Assembly (NCBI GenBank): GCA_011947345.1
Contig: JAAVTG010000064.1
Location: 434,001 to 498,000 of the forward strand
Length of the DNA stretch: 64,000 nucleotides
Reading direction: 5' to 3'
DNA from: Phytophthora quininea
Taxonomy: Eukaryota; Oomycota; Peronosporomycetes; Peronosporales; Peronosporaceae
In this document: positions 32,289 through 41,774 of the stretch, one piece after another
Position numbering within the stretch: the stretch's first letter is position 1
How the letters are laid out: each line of letters begins with the position of its first letter
The notes under the pieces: model-generated
What the model was told of the DNA's origin: nothing
Database searches by the model: none
Seen by the model: the letters and a program-made list of their open reading frames with translations, nothing else
Made by a program: the position numbers and the translations under genes

Positions 32289-32479
32289 GAGTGCTGTCGA
32301 ATGTTTTCCATTGTGTACAAATTCCCTAGTTATTAAGTTGCTATTAGATCTATCAGTTCTGTGCTTACGAGGTCGAGGCAGCGCTGTTGACGCCCCGGTC
32401 GCACGACACTCGGCGCACCCTAGTGGAAGAGTTGGTGCCCACTGCAGCCGTCTCCAGACGAGCTGCACGCCTTCAGGGC

Positions 32480-34093
32480 TTAAAAGTTGTCCTCTAGACC
32501 GAGGAACTTGAGGTTGGGGCACGCGGGGCCTTCCAGCAGCGTCTGCAGTGCCCGAACGCAGTTGTCGGTGACCAGGTTGCCGCCCATGCACAGCACCTGC
32601 AGAGGCTGGTGGGTCTGAGCCAAGGAGCTCAGCACTGCACGCAGTCCGGTCTCGCCGATGAAGTTGCGGCGCAAGTCAAGTCGGGTGAGTTGTGGAGCCT
32701 GAGCGGTCTGGAGCAGTCGAGCCACCTCGAAGGCTCCAAGGTCCGCGAGACTGTTGCCGGCAAGCAGCAGATCCTGCAGCAGTGGACAGCAGCCCGATCC
32801 CAGAGCTTGGCACAGGGCCTGGAGTCCGTTGCAGCTCATGGTGTTGACGAACACAGAGACGAGCTGCAGCTTCTTGAGGTTCGTGAAAGTGCCGGAGCTC
32901 AGTGCACTAGCCAACGCCAGTACCGCGGCTTCCCCGTCGTTGGACTGGGTCGTCGGTAGTTCGGCACAGCCCCACGCGTAGAGCGGCGTCGTCGTCGAGC
33001 CCACCGCCGCGGTTGGCACCATCGACAATGTGCCGGCCTTGTGCACCGTGAGCTGCTGCAGGTTGGTCATCTGCAGCATGGACGAGTTGGGCGCCAAGCC
33101 CTGCGAGAGCTGAGCCACCTCCACCGTCAGACTCAGCACGCAGCTCGGCACAAACGCCGCCGCGAACCGGTTCAGCGCGCGGTGGCGCATGGCCTCCCTG
33201 CCGTCCAGGAAGGAGAAGACCAGTCTCGAGCAGTCCTCGCCGATCGCCGCGAAGATACTGCTGCTGCTGCAAGTTGTGGCCGTGCACCGTCGGCGCTTGG
33301 CTGCTCTGTTGACGTCGTGGAGCAGATTCCGACTGACCACGCGACGCTTGCGGGTCTGCGTGTTGGCCGCTGCTTCGTGCGCGCTGGAGGCCACGAGGCT
33401 CTGCAGTCGTCGTCGCAATGTGGCCAAGTTGCTGTACTCGGTCAGCGACCCGGCGCGCGAGTAGAGCGCGAGTTCGATGCGCTTCGCAAGCAGAACGGCG
33501 CGGTCGACGTCCACGTCGGACTTGCTTCGAGTCTGCGAGAGCTGCAGGATCCGCTGCACCATCACGCGGCGCTGCGGCAGGTGGCTGGTGGACTGCCACT
33601 GGGTCGTCGGGAGCGGCGAGCGCTGCAGGTCGTCCAGCTGGATGCGTTTCAGTGGCAGCGCTCGGGTCGGAGCTGCGCCCAGCTCTGCGGCGGTGCCGAG
33701 TGGGCCGGCGGCGTCATGACCTGCGTCTGCATTGCTACGGCGTCGGCGAAAGCGGAAATGGTTCGACTTGAGGCGCCGCGGCCGACCCGAGCGCTCTTTT
33801 ACAGCACCCGCCGCTTTTTTCCTTCCTGCGCGAGGGCTCTTCTCTGACGGAGGCAAACTTGGCCGGCTGGCCGCGTGGGTGCAGCGCACACTCGGCCACA
33901 TCCGCATGCCCAGCTGCCGCTTGGGAAGGCGGGGCTCCGCTACGCGAAAGACGAGCGGCTCCGCGTTGCGGGGCCCAGCTGCAGTCTTTGGTCGAGTCCC
34001 GCGTTTCGCAGCCCACGTGAGCCCCTGACTCAAGGCTTCACGGCAAAGGAGGCCGGCGTTGCTTACGCGCGAGTGTCTGGGCAAGCGGCTCAT
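32480..34093 (-). CDS. F-box/LRR protein with N-terminal KIX-like helices; start uncertain
   Basis: From the C-terminus, LRRs are clear (LQDLLLAGNSLADLGAFEVA, LTRLDLRRNFIGETGLRAVL, LQVLCMGGNLVTDNCVRALQ, LKFLGLEDNF). Upstream is an F-box-like stretch (FAAIGEDCSRLVFSFLDGRE), then a basic segment (TRKRRVVSRNLLHDV). The most N-terminal recognisable part is helical (RRVMVQRILQLSQTRS, DRAVLLAKRIELALYSRAGS, YSNLATLRRRLQSLV), like KIX-type three-helix bundles. The open frame reaches 34093, but coding character fades above about 33730, where another frame offers MQTQVMTPP at 33732. A base loss near 33680 would link that start to the rest. F-box proteins usually select ubiquitylation substrates; that role is inferred. 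Confidence 0.65.
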   Translation of the reverse strand: MSRLPRHSRVSNAGLLCREALSQGLTWAAKRGTRPKTAAGPRNAEPLVFRVAEPRLPKRQLGMRMWPSVRCTHAASRPSLPPSEKSPRAGRKKAAGAVKERSGRPRRLKSNHFRFRRRRSNADAGHDAAGPLGTAAELGAAPTRALPLKRIQLDDLQRSPLPTTQWQSTSHLPQRRVMVQRILQLSQTRSKSDVDVDRAVLLAKRIELALYSRAGSLTEYSNLATLRRRLQSLVASSAHEAAANTQTRKRRVVSRNLLHDVNRAAKRRRCTATTCSSSSIFAAIGEDCSRLVFSFLDGREAMRHRALNRFAAAFVPSCVLSLTVEVAQLSQGLAPNSSMLQMTNLQQLTVHKAGTLSMVPTAAVGSTTTPLYAWGCAELPTTQSNDGEAAVLALASALSSGTFTNLKKLQLVSVFVNTMSCNGLQALCQALGSGCCPLLQDLLLAGNSLADLGAFEVARLLQTAQAPQLTRLDLRRNFIGETGLRAVLSSLAQTHQPLQVLCMGGNLVTDNCVRALQTLLEGPACPNLKFLGLEDNF

Positions 34094-36397
34094 GTAGAAG
34101 AAGGAGGCGGGCGGAATGTTGTCGCGACTTGCACTGGCCAGAGCGCTTCATTCATTCGCGTTGCGACCGCGCCCAGCAGAGGGAGGCTGCTTGGCACCCT
34201 CTGCAGTCTGCACGGATCACCTCGCGGGCCTGGGGGCGCTAAGCAAGCCTCGCCTCGCTCTCGACACTCGCGTAGAGGTCAACCACATGGCCCAAATGCC
34301 TCGTCACGACAGCGCACCAAAACATGCATCTTCCACCAGACAGAAGAATGGTTTCTCACACCGGTGCTCAGCGCACAGCTTGCGCTTTGCTGCTTGTATC
34401 CGTGCTGCGCAAAATAACCGGGAGCCCATCCGGAAACTCTGCGGCGTTCCTGTCGTGGAGCAGCGAGCGTGCCGACCACTATCAGAGCTGCGAACCCGCG
34501 CGAAATGCCTCTACGCTAATCGGTGTCGCTCGCTCGAACGGGTTGGCAGCAGTGTGCACTTAACGCTGCCAGCGCTGACCAGCGGGCTTGGCCTTCAGCA
34601 TGCTCGTATAGAGCGGAAAGCAGGGGAACATTCAGGCCCCATCGCCCTATGCCAGCTTCACCACTTCGCTGGCCTGACATCCCGCTCCATTATATCGCTG
34701 CCGGTGGCGCTCAGGTCAACAACCAAGGAGCCATGATCGCCGACCTTGAAGCGAGTAGAGTCGCAGCCTAGCGCCTAAAGGTAAAGGCGCCTAGAGCTGC
34801 ATGATGTGCCTCTTTAGCGTCGAGGACTGATCGGAAGCTGCTGATCGCATGTGATGTCGAGGTGGGGTGGTCGTCGACGCTCGTAGCGCCTTGTCGTGAG
34901 TAACCTCGCGCGGTTTGACAAGAAGCACCGGCGCCCCATGCGCCTCGGGGGTCAAGTAGAAGTTGTACGCAATCCTTGTTGTCATATCGAGCGGCTCCGT
35001 GCACAAGCAGAGCGATCCGTGGGACGGCACCGAGCGGACAGCTCCACGGTCTCCACAAACTCGATGAGCGTCGGCCACAGCAGAGGCCATTACTGCCGGG
35101 TTTGTCGAATAGGATCCACGACTAGTCGATTGCATGGAGCCGCCTGAGCGCGTTTGGAGCGGGCGGTAGGTGTTGGGAATCCACCGCTACATGTATAGAC
35201 CTCCATGAACTCGTCGCCTTCGCGACTTGATCTTTCGACTCCATGGTATCGTCAAGTGTCGATTGCATTTGCAGACGAAGGGGGCCCTACGGCATAATGT
35301 ACTGCAAAATGACGTGATACATACTCGACAAGTGCAGTGCTCACTCTTCTACGAGCCGTTCGTCGTTCCAGGCCCTGCAAAACCATTTGCATTTACACGG
35401 CGAAGGCCACGGAATCGGTCGGAAGCTAGCAGCGAAAGCGTGCGGCGAGCGACTTTCGCCTTTACACCACCCCAACGGCGGCAGCGTCCACAAGCAGGTG
35501 TGCCTGTTCATTTATGCACGTCGGCGACCCGACGAGCGCCGTCGTTGAGCACCGCGTTAAGGCTGTGGCCGAGATCTCTTGTCGCCTCGAAGCTCCTCTG
35601 CACTTCAGCATTTTAGTCTTGACGACATTCGACAATCGCAGACAAGGACGCTCGGCTGTAGATGGAGCACCATCGAGTGGTTACCCTCGGAGACGTGCCC
35701 AGCTGGAAGTTGGGAAGCTCGCGCTTTTCGGTCAAGACACGCACGAAAGATCGGCTTAGGCCCGTGGCCATTGCTGCCATTGCAGGCAAGATCTTGTCGC
35801 GAACTCTTTCGTAAAAGTCCGCACAGCGCATTGCTACGAAGCATGCGCTTCTACTCGATCGTGACACTGGTACGCGGACAACAAACTTGCTCAAATAGGT
35901 CGCCACGCGTTTGGCAAATCCATTCGTGCTGGTGAATCGCACGTCCAAGGCTGTTGCGCTTGTTGACGCTGCTGAGGAGGACGTGAATCAGAAGCGGACG
36001 CTCGCCGAGAGTCTCGGCGAGAGCGTGAGCCAAAGAGCAAGAAGAATGAGCAGCCCTAGGGACCGAGTTTCGGCGGTGGCTACGGCCGCTCTCGTGTTCG
36101 CCCATATCTTATCGACGGACTCCGATGGCCCCACTGCCAGCGCTCTCGAACTCGGGATAAAGCAATTGTTTGCTTGAAAATGCTCGTCGCGCGACATTCA
36201 AACTTGGTGGAAGTTGAAGTTGAAGCTGTTCTCGTCTGCGATTGGCTGACACCTGCAGATAACAGTAATCACGGACGACCCCAATCTGCTGGGTGCTGCT
36301 GCCGCACAAGGGATAACGCAAATTCGATTCATCGCGTTACTAGAGAGCAGGCAACACACGCTCTGCATGGCCTAGAGGTGAGACTTGATGTCGTGGC
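34094..36397. other. 2.3-kb gene-poor stretch
   Basis: No gene is supported. Open frames at 34116-34736 and 34791-35135 have skewed composition and no motifs. The minus-strand frame 35613-35948 and the plus frame near 35911-36177 look more protein-like but are unassigned. 36180-36270 resembles 46550-46610 (AAGTTGAAG followed by TTCTCG...ATTGG). Confidence 0.45.
35613..35948 (-). other. Possible transposase-like remnant
   Basis: The 111-residue frame contains KFVVRVPVSRSSRSACFVAM, FYERVRDKILPAMAAMATGL, and a TTRWCSIYSRASL segment that recalls the TRWxSxYxML element of hAT-type transposases. No start context, terminal repeat or catalytic triad can be shown. Kept only as a weak lead. Confidence 0.2.
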
Positions 36398-36688
36398 TTA
36401 CCATCCCCATCCCCAGCCGCCGCCGAAGCCCCACGGGCCACCCCAGCCGTATCCTCCCCACGGACCTCCCCAGCCCCAGCCGCCGTAGCCGAATCCAGGT
36501 CCCCAGCCCCACTGCTCCTTCTTCTTGCCGTCCTTGCTCTCTTGGGCCCCGGCAGTTGCAGGAGCTGGCATGTTGGGCTTGTCTTCCGCGGTCGTCCGCA
36601 GCGCCGGGTCCGCGTTCGGCTGGACGTCAGCCGCAGCAACAGCGGCGACGGCAGCGAGCGTGGTGATAGCGAGCGCGGTGAACTTCAT
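36398..36688 (-). CDS. SSP5: small secreted Gly/Trp-rich protein
   Basis: An intact 96-residue protein with a signal peptide (MKFTALAITTLAAVAAVAAA), NADPALRTTAEDKPNMPA, a basic SKDGKKKEQWGWG element and a GGWGWGGPWGGYGWGG tail ending GGGWGWGW. It is almost identical to SSP8 at 54115-54405 (Asp versus Ala in the AEDKP/AEAKP position), with similarity reaching about 60 bp upstream and 20 bp downstream. Core promoter lies at 36734-36752. Confidence 0.85.
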   Translation of the reverse strand: MKFTALAITTLAAVAAVAAADVQPNADPALRTTAEDKPNMPAPATAGAQESKDGKKKEQWGWGPGFGYGGWGWGGPWGGYGWGGPWGFGGGWGWGW

Positions 36689-37046
36689 GGTCGTGGTGAA
36701 GCTAGTTGTGTCGTCACGCTTTGTGGAGAGGCAGGCAAATTGCAATGTGAGCGAGGATGGCGTTGCTGTCGCTCACAAGTCGGAAGAAGTTTCCGCTTCG
36801 ACTCATTCCACGATTTCCCCATGAACAAGCGAGCTATCCTCGGGAAAGAGCTCGACCATTGCTGTGAAATCTCGCGTCGTTGAGTTGATTTGACGCAGCT
36901 CAAACAGCAAGCACCTCAACTTGCCCAACAACACAGCAGTCGAACGAATTTAAATTCTCTTCATTCAGAGTTACTAGGCCGCGAAAAATCGTTTCCGCCT
37001 CTTTGTCGCAATAATTCACCTCCACAGATCAAGTCCATCGCCAAGC
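36689..37046. promoter_or_regulatory. Divergent promoter region SSP5/HIG1
   Basis: Minus-strand core element GCTCACATTGCAATTTGCC (36734-36752) serves SSP5. CACCTCAACTTGCCC near 36906-36920 is closer to HIG1. Confidence 0.5.
36734..36752 (-). promoter_or_regulatory. Core promoter-like element of SSP5
   Basis: GCTCACATTGCAATTTGCC on the minus strand, identical to SSP4 and SSP8 elements, 46 bp before the ATG. Confidence 0.65.
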
Positions 37047-37307
37047 ATGTCGTCGTTCCCGATGGAGACAGGATGGCAGAAGATGAAGCGCCGCGCACGC
37101 GAGGAGCCGCTGGTGCCGCTGGGCTGCCTGGTCACGGCCGCCGTGCTGGTGGGCGGTTTGGCCTCGTTCGGCCGCGCCGCCGACGCCCGCACGCAGCAGA
37201 AATTCATGCGCGCCCGCGTGGTGGCACAGGGAGCGACGGTGATCGCCATGTCGCTGGGCGGCTTCATCGCGCTCAAGGACGACGACCCGAAGGAGCAGAA
37301 GCAGTGA
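37047..37307 (+). CDS. HIG1-domain mitochondrial protein
   Basis: An 86-residue HIG1 family protein: RRAREEPLVPLGCLVTAAVL (first TM), GRAADARTQQKFMRARVVAQ (the QRGF-like loop region) and GATVIAMSLGGFIAL (second TM), with a charged C-terminus. Family members associate with cytochrome c oxidase and its supercomplexes in the inner membrane. Frame intact. Confidence 0.9.
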   Translation: MSSFPMETGWQKMKRRAREEPLVPLGCLVTAAVLVGGLASFGRAADARTQQKFMRARVVAQGATVIAMSLGGFIALKDDDPKEQKQ

Positions 37308-37362
37308 TAGCAGGAAGGAGAGAGTGGGGACCATCACAAGTGGTTTAATTGGGCCATTGTTG

Positions 37363-38525
37363 TTAAGCTAAGAAGAACATGAAGAAGATGAGGAAGGCCA
37401 GCAAGATGGCCGAGATCTTGAGGGCCAGCAGTCTATTGTTCGACAGGCTGGAGAAGTACTTGAGCAGCTCCTGCTCGCCGCTGCTCACGTTCACCAGCGA
37501 CTCCTCCACGTTGTCGTCGATTCTACAGCCATCCAACAGGTTAGAATATGTCGAACATACGCAACAGCAGCAGTGCCAAGTACCTTCGCACGAGATCTCC
37601 CTGCTCATGGATCAGCGTCGATAGTCGCCCAAACAACTGGCCGATGTCCACGACGTGGCTCTCGATCTGCGAAACCGCCTCCGCCCTGGACTCGGTGTAG
37701 TTCTGCTGCTCGGCGACGATCTGTTCCTGTGTCATGGTGGTGATCAGCGGCTGGATCTCCGTGTTGGAGGAGATCTCTGTCTGTGTGAACCCTGGCCGCG
37801 GCAGTGTGCTGGACAAGTTCACTTCCGTCTGACTATTGTTGCTGCGAGGAGGTTGCGGGGCCTTGAAAGCCAACGGCTTGCCCAGCGCGCTGGACGCCGT
37901 TTTACCATATCGTGCACGCCGACTCTGCTGCAGCTTCATGTTCTCCTGCCGCACCTCTAGAATGTCCTTAAAACCCCTTGTGGTCACCATGAGATTGGAC
38001 TTCATGAGCGACACGATGGCGTCCGAGTGCCTGGCTGCTTGTCGTGACGGCGCCGACTGCCGCTTGCTATTGATGTACTCCTGTAGATTGTCTAACTGCA
38101 TGTTGATGTCCGTGATGTCCTTCTTCACGAGAGCTGCCAGCTCGTTAATGGCCTCGGTCGGGTCGTTGAACATGTTGTTCTGCCGCACCACTAGACGGAT
38201 CACTGTTAGCAGTTGAACACCATTGCGACCACATTCTCCACCGTTTAGACGCACATTGAGTGAGCTGCTGCAGTCGTCTGGACGCCTGGTACACTTCTTT
38301 AGAAATGTCGGAGGCCGCGGCGTTGAACTGCGCGTTCTCCTGGAGTGGGGTGTGTGCTGGTTTCTAACGGTTATAAGCGGCAGCAAAGGGAGGGTTAGAG
38401 AGCGAGTTGGACAGCGGAGGAAACGCGGAGGAACACGCAGGACGCACCTCGGCTACATGGGCGCCCTTGGCGGCCGCGTAGTGCTGGCAGAGCTGCGCGA
38501 AGTCAGCCGTGCGGTTCGCCGCCAT
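37363..38525 (-). CDS. STX5: Syntaxin 5 (Qa-SNARE, Sed5)
   Basis: Exons from 38525 leftward give MAANRTADFAQLCQHYAAAK, then ENAQFNAAASDISKEVYQAS, LVRQNNMFNDPTEAINELAA, DITDINMQLDNLQEYI, a Ser/Pro linker, and the SNARE motif (SRAEAVSQIESHVVDIGQLF, STLIHEQGDLVRRIDDNVEE) with the central Gln. A C-terminal anchor (LLALKISAILLAFLIFFMFF) ends FFLA. The central IESxxVxLGxxFxxL and LLKYFSSLSNNR elements identify syntaxin 5, the Golgi Qa-SNARE for ER-Golgi and intra-Golgi fusion. Short introns interrupt exons near 38447, 38230 and 37560. Confidence 0.9.
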
Positions 38526-38977
38526 CGTCTTGGTCGCCCCGTTTCTCGAAAAGTGCAGGTTCAGCTCAGCGGCGCTCAGAACTGATTCCACATCTGATAC
38601 TGATATTGGTCTGAGTCTAAGAACTCCAATCGCTCCGCGTTCGTTGGCCGCGGCCTTGGTGAGCCGTGAATCGCCTCTCGAACCGTTCCTCTTCTCTGTT
38701 GGCATTTGATTCTGTGCTCTCCATTAGAGCGAAAACGAACGTGCATTTGCCTCGACGTTCGCCAATCGCAGACGAAAATGATCATAATTTCAACGTGCTG
38801 CGAGTTTTGACGGCCCAGATCATCAGATCACTTGCTCACAGCGAGCGGAAACATTCTCTCCTCATTTAGTCGAATGACAGCGAGCGAGAGATGATATAGT
38901 GAAAAAGTAAATTTGGTTTATTGAGAGTTGGAGCGTAGAGCTGGAAATCGGACAACGATATGGGCCGCCACGCAGCT
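38526..38977. other. Intergenic, syntaxin 5 to SSP6 3' end
   Basis: No gene seen. AT-rich near 38890-38930. Confidence 0.4.
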
Positions 38978-39253
38978 CTACCAGCCGTAGCCGTAGCCGT
39001 AGCCTCCCCATGGACTTCCCCAACCATACCCGCCGTAGCCGTCGCCCCGACCCCAGCCGCCCCATTGCTCCTTCTTCTTGCCGTCCTTGTTCACGATGTC
39101 AGCAGCTCCAGCAGCTGGAGCTGCCACCACTTTCGGCTCAGCTGCGTTGGTTTCATCGAGCGTCCGCAGCCCCAGGCTCAGATCCGCGTCCTCAGCAGCA
39201 ACAACATTGGCAATAGCGACGAGCGCAGCGACGGCGAGAGCGGCGAACTTTAT
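38978..39253 (-). pseudogene. SSP6: small secreted protein copy with lost start codon
   Basis: The coding pattern is otherwise complete: KFAALAVAALVAIANVVAAE, LGLRTLDETNAAEP, NKDGKKKEQWGGWG, and tail GYGGYGWGSPWGGYGYGYGW. The codon that is ATG in the other copies is ATA here (39251-39253), and no ATG precedes it in frame before a stop. Either the gene is dead or it uses a non-ATG start. The conserved core promoter found at SSP3, 4, 5, 7 and 8 is not visible upstream, which favours inactivity. Confidence 0.72.
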
Positions 39254-39413
39254 GGTCGCACTTGATACTGGTCTTGAGCTGCTCTTCAACTAAATGCTAT
39301 ATAGTGTTTTTGCCATGCCATTTGATAGTCCATCGCTGCCATTGGCTGAAAGCACACGAGCGCTCTCCGCCTCTGAATCCTGTTTTACATCGCCGCTGCC
39401 CCTCTTGCCCAAG

Positions 39414-40037
39414 ATGTTCAAGCTCCGCCAGCAGATCGTGCGCCGCGCCGTGCAGGCCCGCGCCCTGGACTGGGACGTGCTGTCCACCAAGCTGACGGAC
39501 CCGCGCGCGCGCCGCGCTCGACAGTCTGCGCAACGTGCACGGCGAGATCCAGGCCGAGGCCCGCAAGCTTATCAAGGAGCCGGAGGCCATCGACTTTGAC
39601 CACTACCGCTCGGTGATCAAGAACAAGGAGCTGGTGGACGCCATGGAGGCCAACTACAAGGCCATTCAGTTCCCCACCATCTCTCCGGAGGAGCTGGATG
39701 CCGCCGCGCAGTCGTCGGAGCTGCCCGACGAGCTGCGTCTGAACGAGAAGGAGACCGTCGACAAGCTGGTGCGGAGGCTTGCAGTGGAAATGGTTTATAA
39801 TTTTATTTGAGACTGACGAGATGTATTATTTTATTCCTATAGTTCGCCCAGCTGAACGAGAAGGTGGAGGACTCGAAGAACCGCATTGTGGAGCTCAAGG
39901 AGCTCATTGGTCTGATGGAGGAGACCCGCACGACGCTGGACACGACCATGGACGAGGTTACCGCCATGTACCCGGAGGTGGAGGAGGAGATCGACGACGA
40001 GATCGCCAACCTCGAGTGGGAGAAGGACCTGCAGTAA
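39414..40037 (+). CDS. Mitochondrial ATP synthase subunit d
   Basis: A peripheral-stalk subunit of F1Fo ATP synthase. N-terminal MFKLRQQIVRRAVQARALDW is a plausible start; then VHGEIQAEARKLIKEPEAID, FDHYRSVIKNKELVDAMEAN and YKAIQFPTISPEELDA match the ATP5H/ATP7 family. After a 74-bp intron (39769-39842) the second exon gives FAQLNEKVEDSKNRIVELKE and the acidic end EEIDDEIANLEWEKDLQ. The frame slips in a CGCG run near 39512, between DPRAR and ALDSLRNVHGEI; two missing bases would restore it. Confidence 0.85.
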
Positions 40038-40263
40038 ATCTACAAGTGACGCGTTCTTGGTCGCAATACAGGCAGGGAGGTTGCAGACGCACAACGGACC
40101 ACGCGTCGTCTGCGTCTTTAACTGCCAAACTCAGCTCAACATGGAAATTGAAGTGGGTTTGTGTGTGTCTCGCCCCCAGTGCCCACTGCAACCAACAACA
40201 TGATACAAACTACAGTATTTCAAAGGCGTTAAAGTCACCATGCAGGAATTCTACAATGTTGTA
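40038..40263. other. Convergent 3' ends, no gene
   Basis: Space between ATP synthase d and the CX9C gene; nothing distinct. Confidence 0.4.
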
Positions 40264-40530
40264 TTAGTCCTCGCGCATGCGGTAGGCCTCAGGCACGCGG
40301 AACAGCTCCTTGGGGTTCTTCTTGACTTCGGCGTCCACGCAGGTGTTGTAGGCCAGCAGCGAGTCCTTGCACAGCGCCAGCGCCTTGTTGCCCACTTCCG
40401 TGTCGTGCTCGCCCTCCGGCTGCTTGCCGTGCTCGTAGAAGCAGGCGAAGAACTTGGTCGCCACCTTCTCGCACGGCTTAGGCACGCGCGGGAAGTTGTC
40501 ACTCACTCGCAGCTCGCTCGTGTCGGCCAT
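40264..40530 (-). CDS. Twin CX9C mitochondrial protein
   Basis: This 88-residue protein has exactly two CX9C motifs (CEKVATKFFAC and CKDSLLAYNTC), the signature of CHCH proteins imported into the intermembrane space by Mia40. The size and acidic, Lys-rich ends fit small respiratory-chain assembly or COX6B-like proteins, but I cannot name the exact family. Frame intact. A motif copy lies 63 bp upstream. Confidence 0.82.
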   Translation of the reverse strand: MADTSELRVSDNFPRVPKPCEKVATKFFACFYEHGKQPEGEHDTEVGNKALALCKDSLLAYNTCVDAEVKKNPKELFRVPEAYRMRED

Positions 40531-40592
40531 GATCGTCTACAGGACGTGCTTATCGTAGGGCGGAGATTGCGTTTTGACTAGAAACGCGAAAA

Positions 40593-40610
40593 CTATACAA
40601 ACGCCAAGTC
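40593..40610 (-). promoter_or_regulatory. 18-bp motif copy 10 (GACTTGGCGTTTGTATAG)
   Basis: The motif is 63 bp upstream of the CX9C gene and in the same orientation. Confidence 0.5.
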
Positions 40611-40924
40611 TTGACGAAGATGATCACGAACCAAGTCGCTCCGAAAGCTTCCCGTCGTCGTCCAAGGAGCAGGTTGCAGTAGTTGTTTTGCAAAAAGGTG
40701 TGTGGATTCTTCCTCCTCGGTTAGATGAGAGTGCCGTCCCAACACATCCGTCTCGTCGTCTATCTAAAAAACTGCACTTGGTCTCGAGGCTTCCTCTAAA
40801 ACGTTGTGCGCAATGCCTTCGTCGTCTTCTGGAGCTGTAGGGCGATCGTCTGTCTTGGTAGCATGTCGCGACCGGCCTGTTATCTAAATGCACGCAACCA
40901 CAGCGGATATTAACTGCTCAGTCG

Positions 40925-41417
40925 TCAGCTCTTCCGAAACTCGCCAGTCTCTCTGTCATAGCTTTTCCCAACTCTCCGCGCCAGTCGCTTTCGATACAAC
41001 AAGCTGCAACCGCAACAACAAGCGCTTCTAAAGCGACTAGGGACGTCCAAGTCGACGAAAAGTATGTCTACAAAACACAAACAGCGACTTACGTTCCGTC
41101 GTCGTCCTCCCCTCAAAGAACAGGAACTCGGACGATGTGTTGAACGCCACACCCGAGTCCATAAATGTTGCGATTGCAGCTCCCAGTGGCCGACCCATCT
41201 AACAGTCCCATACGGAAAACACCCACAGTGAGAATATGTGGCAAAGAAAACCTTTCCACAGCAATTGCAGTCGTACGGCGCTGCCGAAGCGGTTCTTGCT
41301 GGCCTGCAGCAACTTCTCGATGGTCGCAGAGTTGCGTTTGCCTGCGGACGAGCGTGACATTGCACGGGCCACTGCGCGCGTCATCTTGATCCGCTGCCCG
41401 AAGCGGTAGTACGTCAT
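40925..41417 (-). CDS. Multi-exon protein of unknown function
   Basis: A possible three-exon gene. Exon 1 from 41417: MTYYRFGQRIKMTRAVARAM, KRNSATIEKLLQASKNRFGS, AVRLQLLWK. Exon 2 (about 41095-41199): MGRPLGAAIATFMDSGVAFN, TSSEFLFFEGRTTT. A strong donor GTAAGT follows. Exon 3 ends KSYDRETGEFRKS at 40925. The first junction is not in phase with a standard GT-AG cut, so a base loss or different start is possible. No family recognised; its 5' end is only 80 bp from the transposon. Confidence 0.4.
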
Positions 41418-41496
41418 GGTCCGCGACGGTCTCCTCCAAGCCGATGCAAGCCGAAAATGTGTGGCCGCCCCAACTGTACCACAAAAATGTACCAAT

Positions 41497-41513
41497 GGTA
41501 GTCTTCCAAAATC
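41497..41513 (+). repeat. Harbinger left terminal inverted repeat
   Basis: GGTAGTCTTCCAAAATC, preceded by AAT. It pairs with 44397-44413. Confidence 0.9.
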
Positions 41514-41774
41514 ACACAATCTGCTTTTGTGTTGAGGGCGCAACGCGCGCACAGATGCTGTCACAAGCGACTCATATATCGATCACAACTGTTGCTCAGA
41601 CTAAAAAATCGTCTGAGCAAACTTGTGTTGAGCGAACAGATTCAAAGGACGTAGAGCGGTCTCGAGGACGTTGCTCACTGAGGCTGACTAGAACCGGCCC
41701 TCATACAGTAACAGCTACTTCGGCTCCGTTTTCATTTGCAAGTTTTCGACTAGCTCCAACAACTACTCGTCACG

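Noticed and set aside
33041..33847. Plus-strand open frame opposite the F-box/LRR gene
   Set aside because: Shadow of a gene with clear LRRs on the other strand.
34116..34736. 206-codon plus-strand frame
   Set aside because: Skewed composition, no motif or homology, no promoter element seen.
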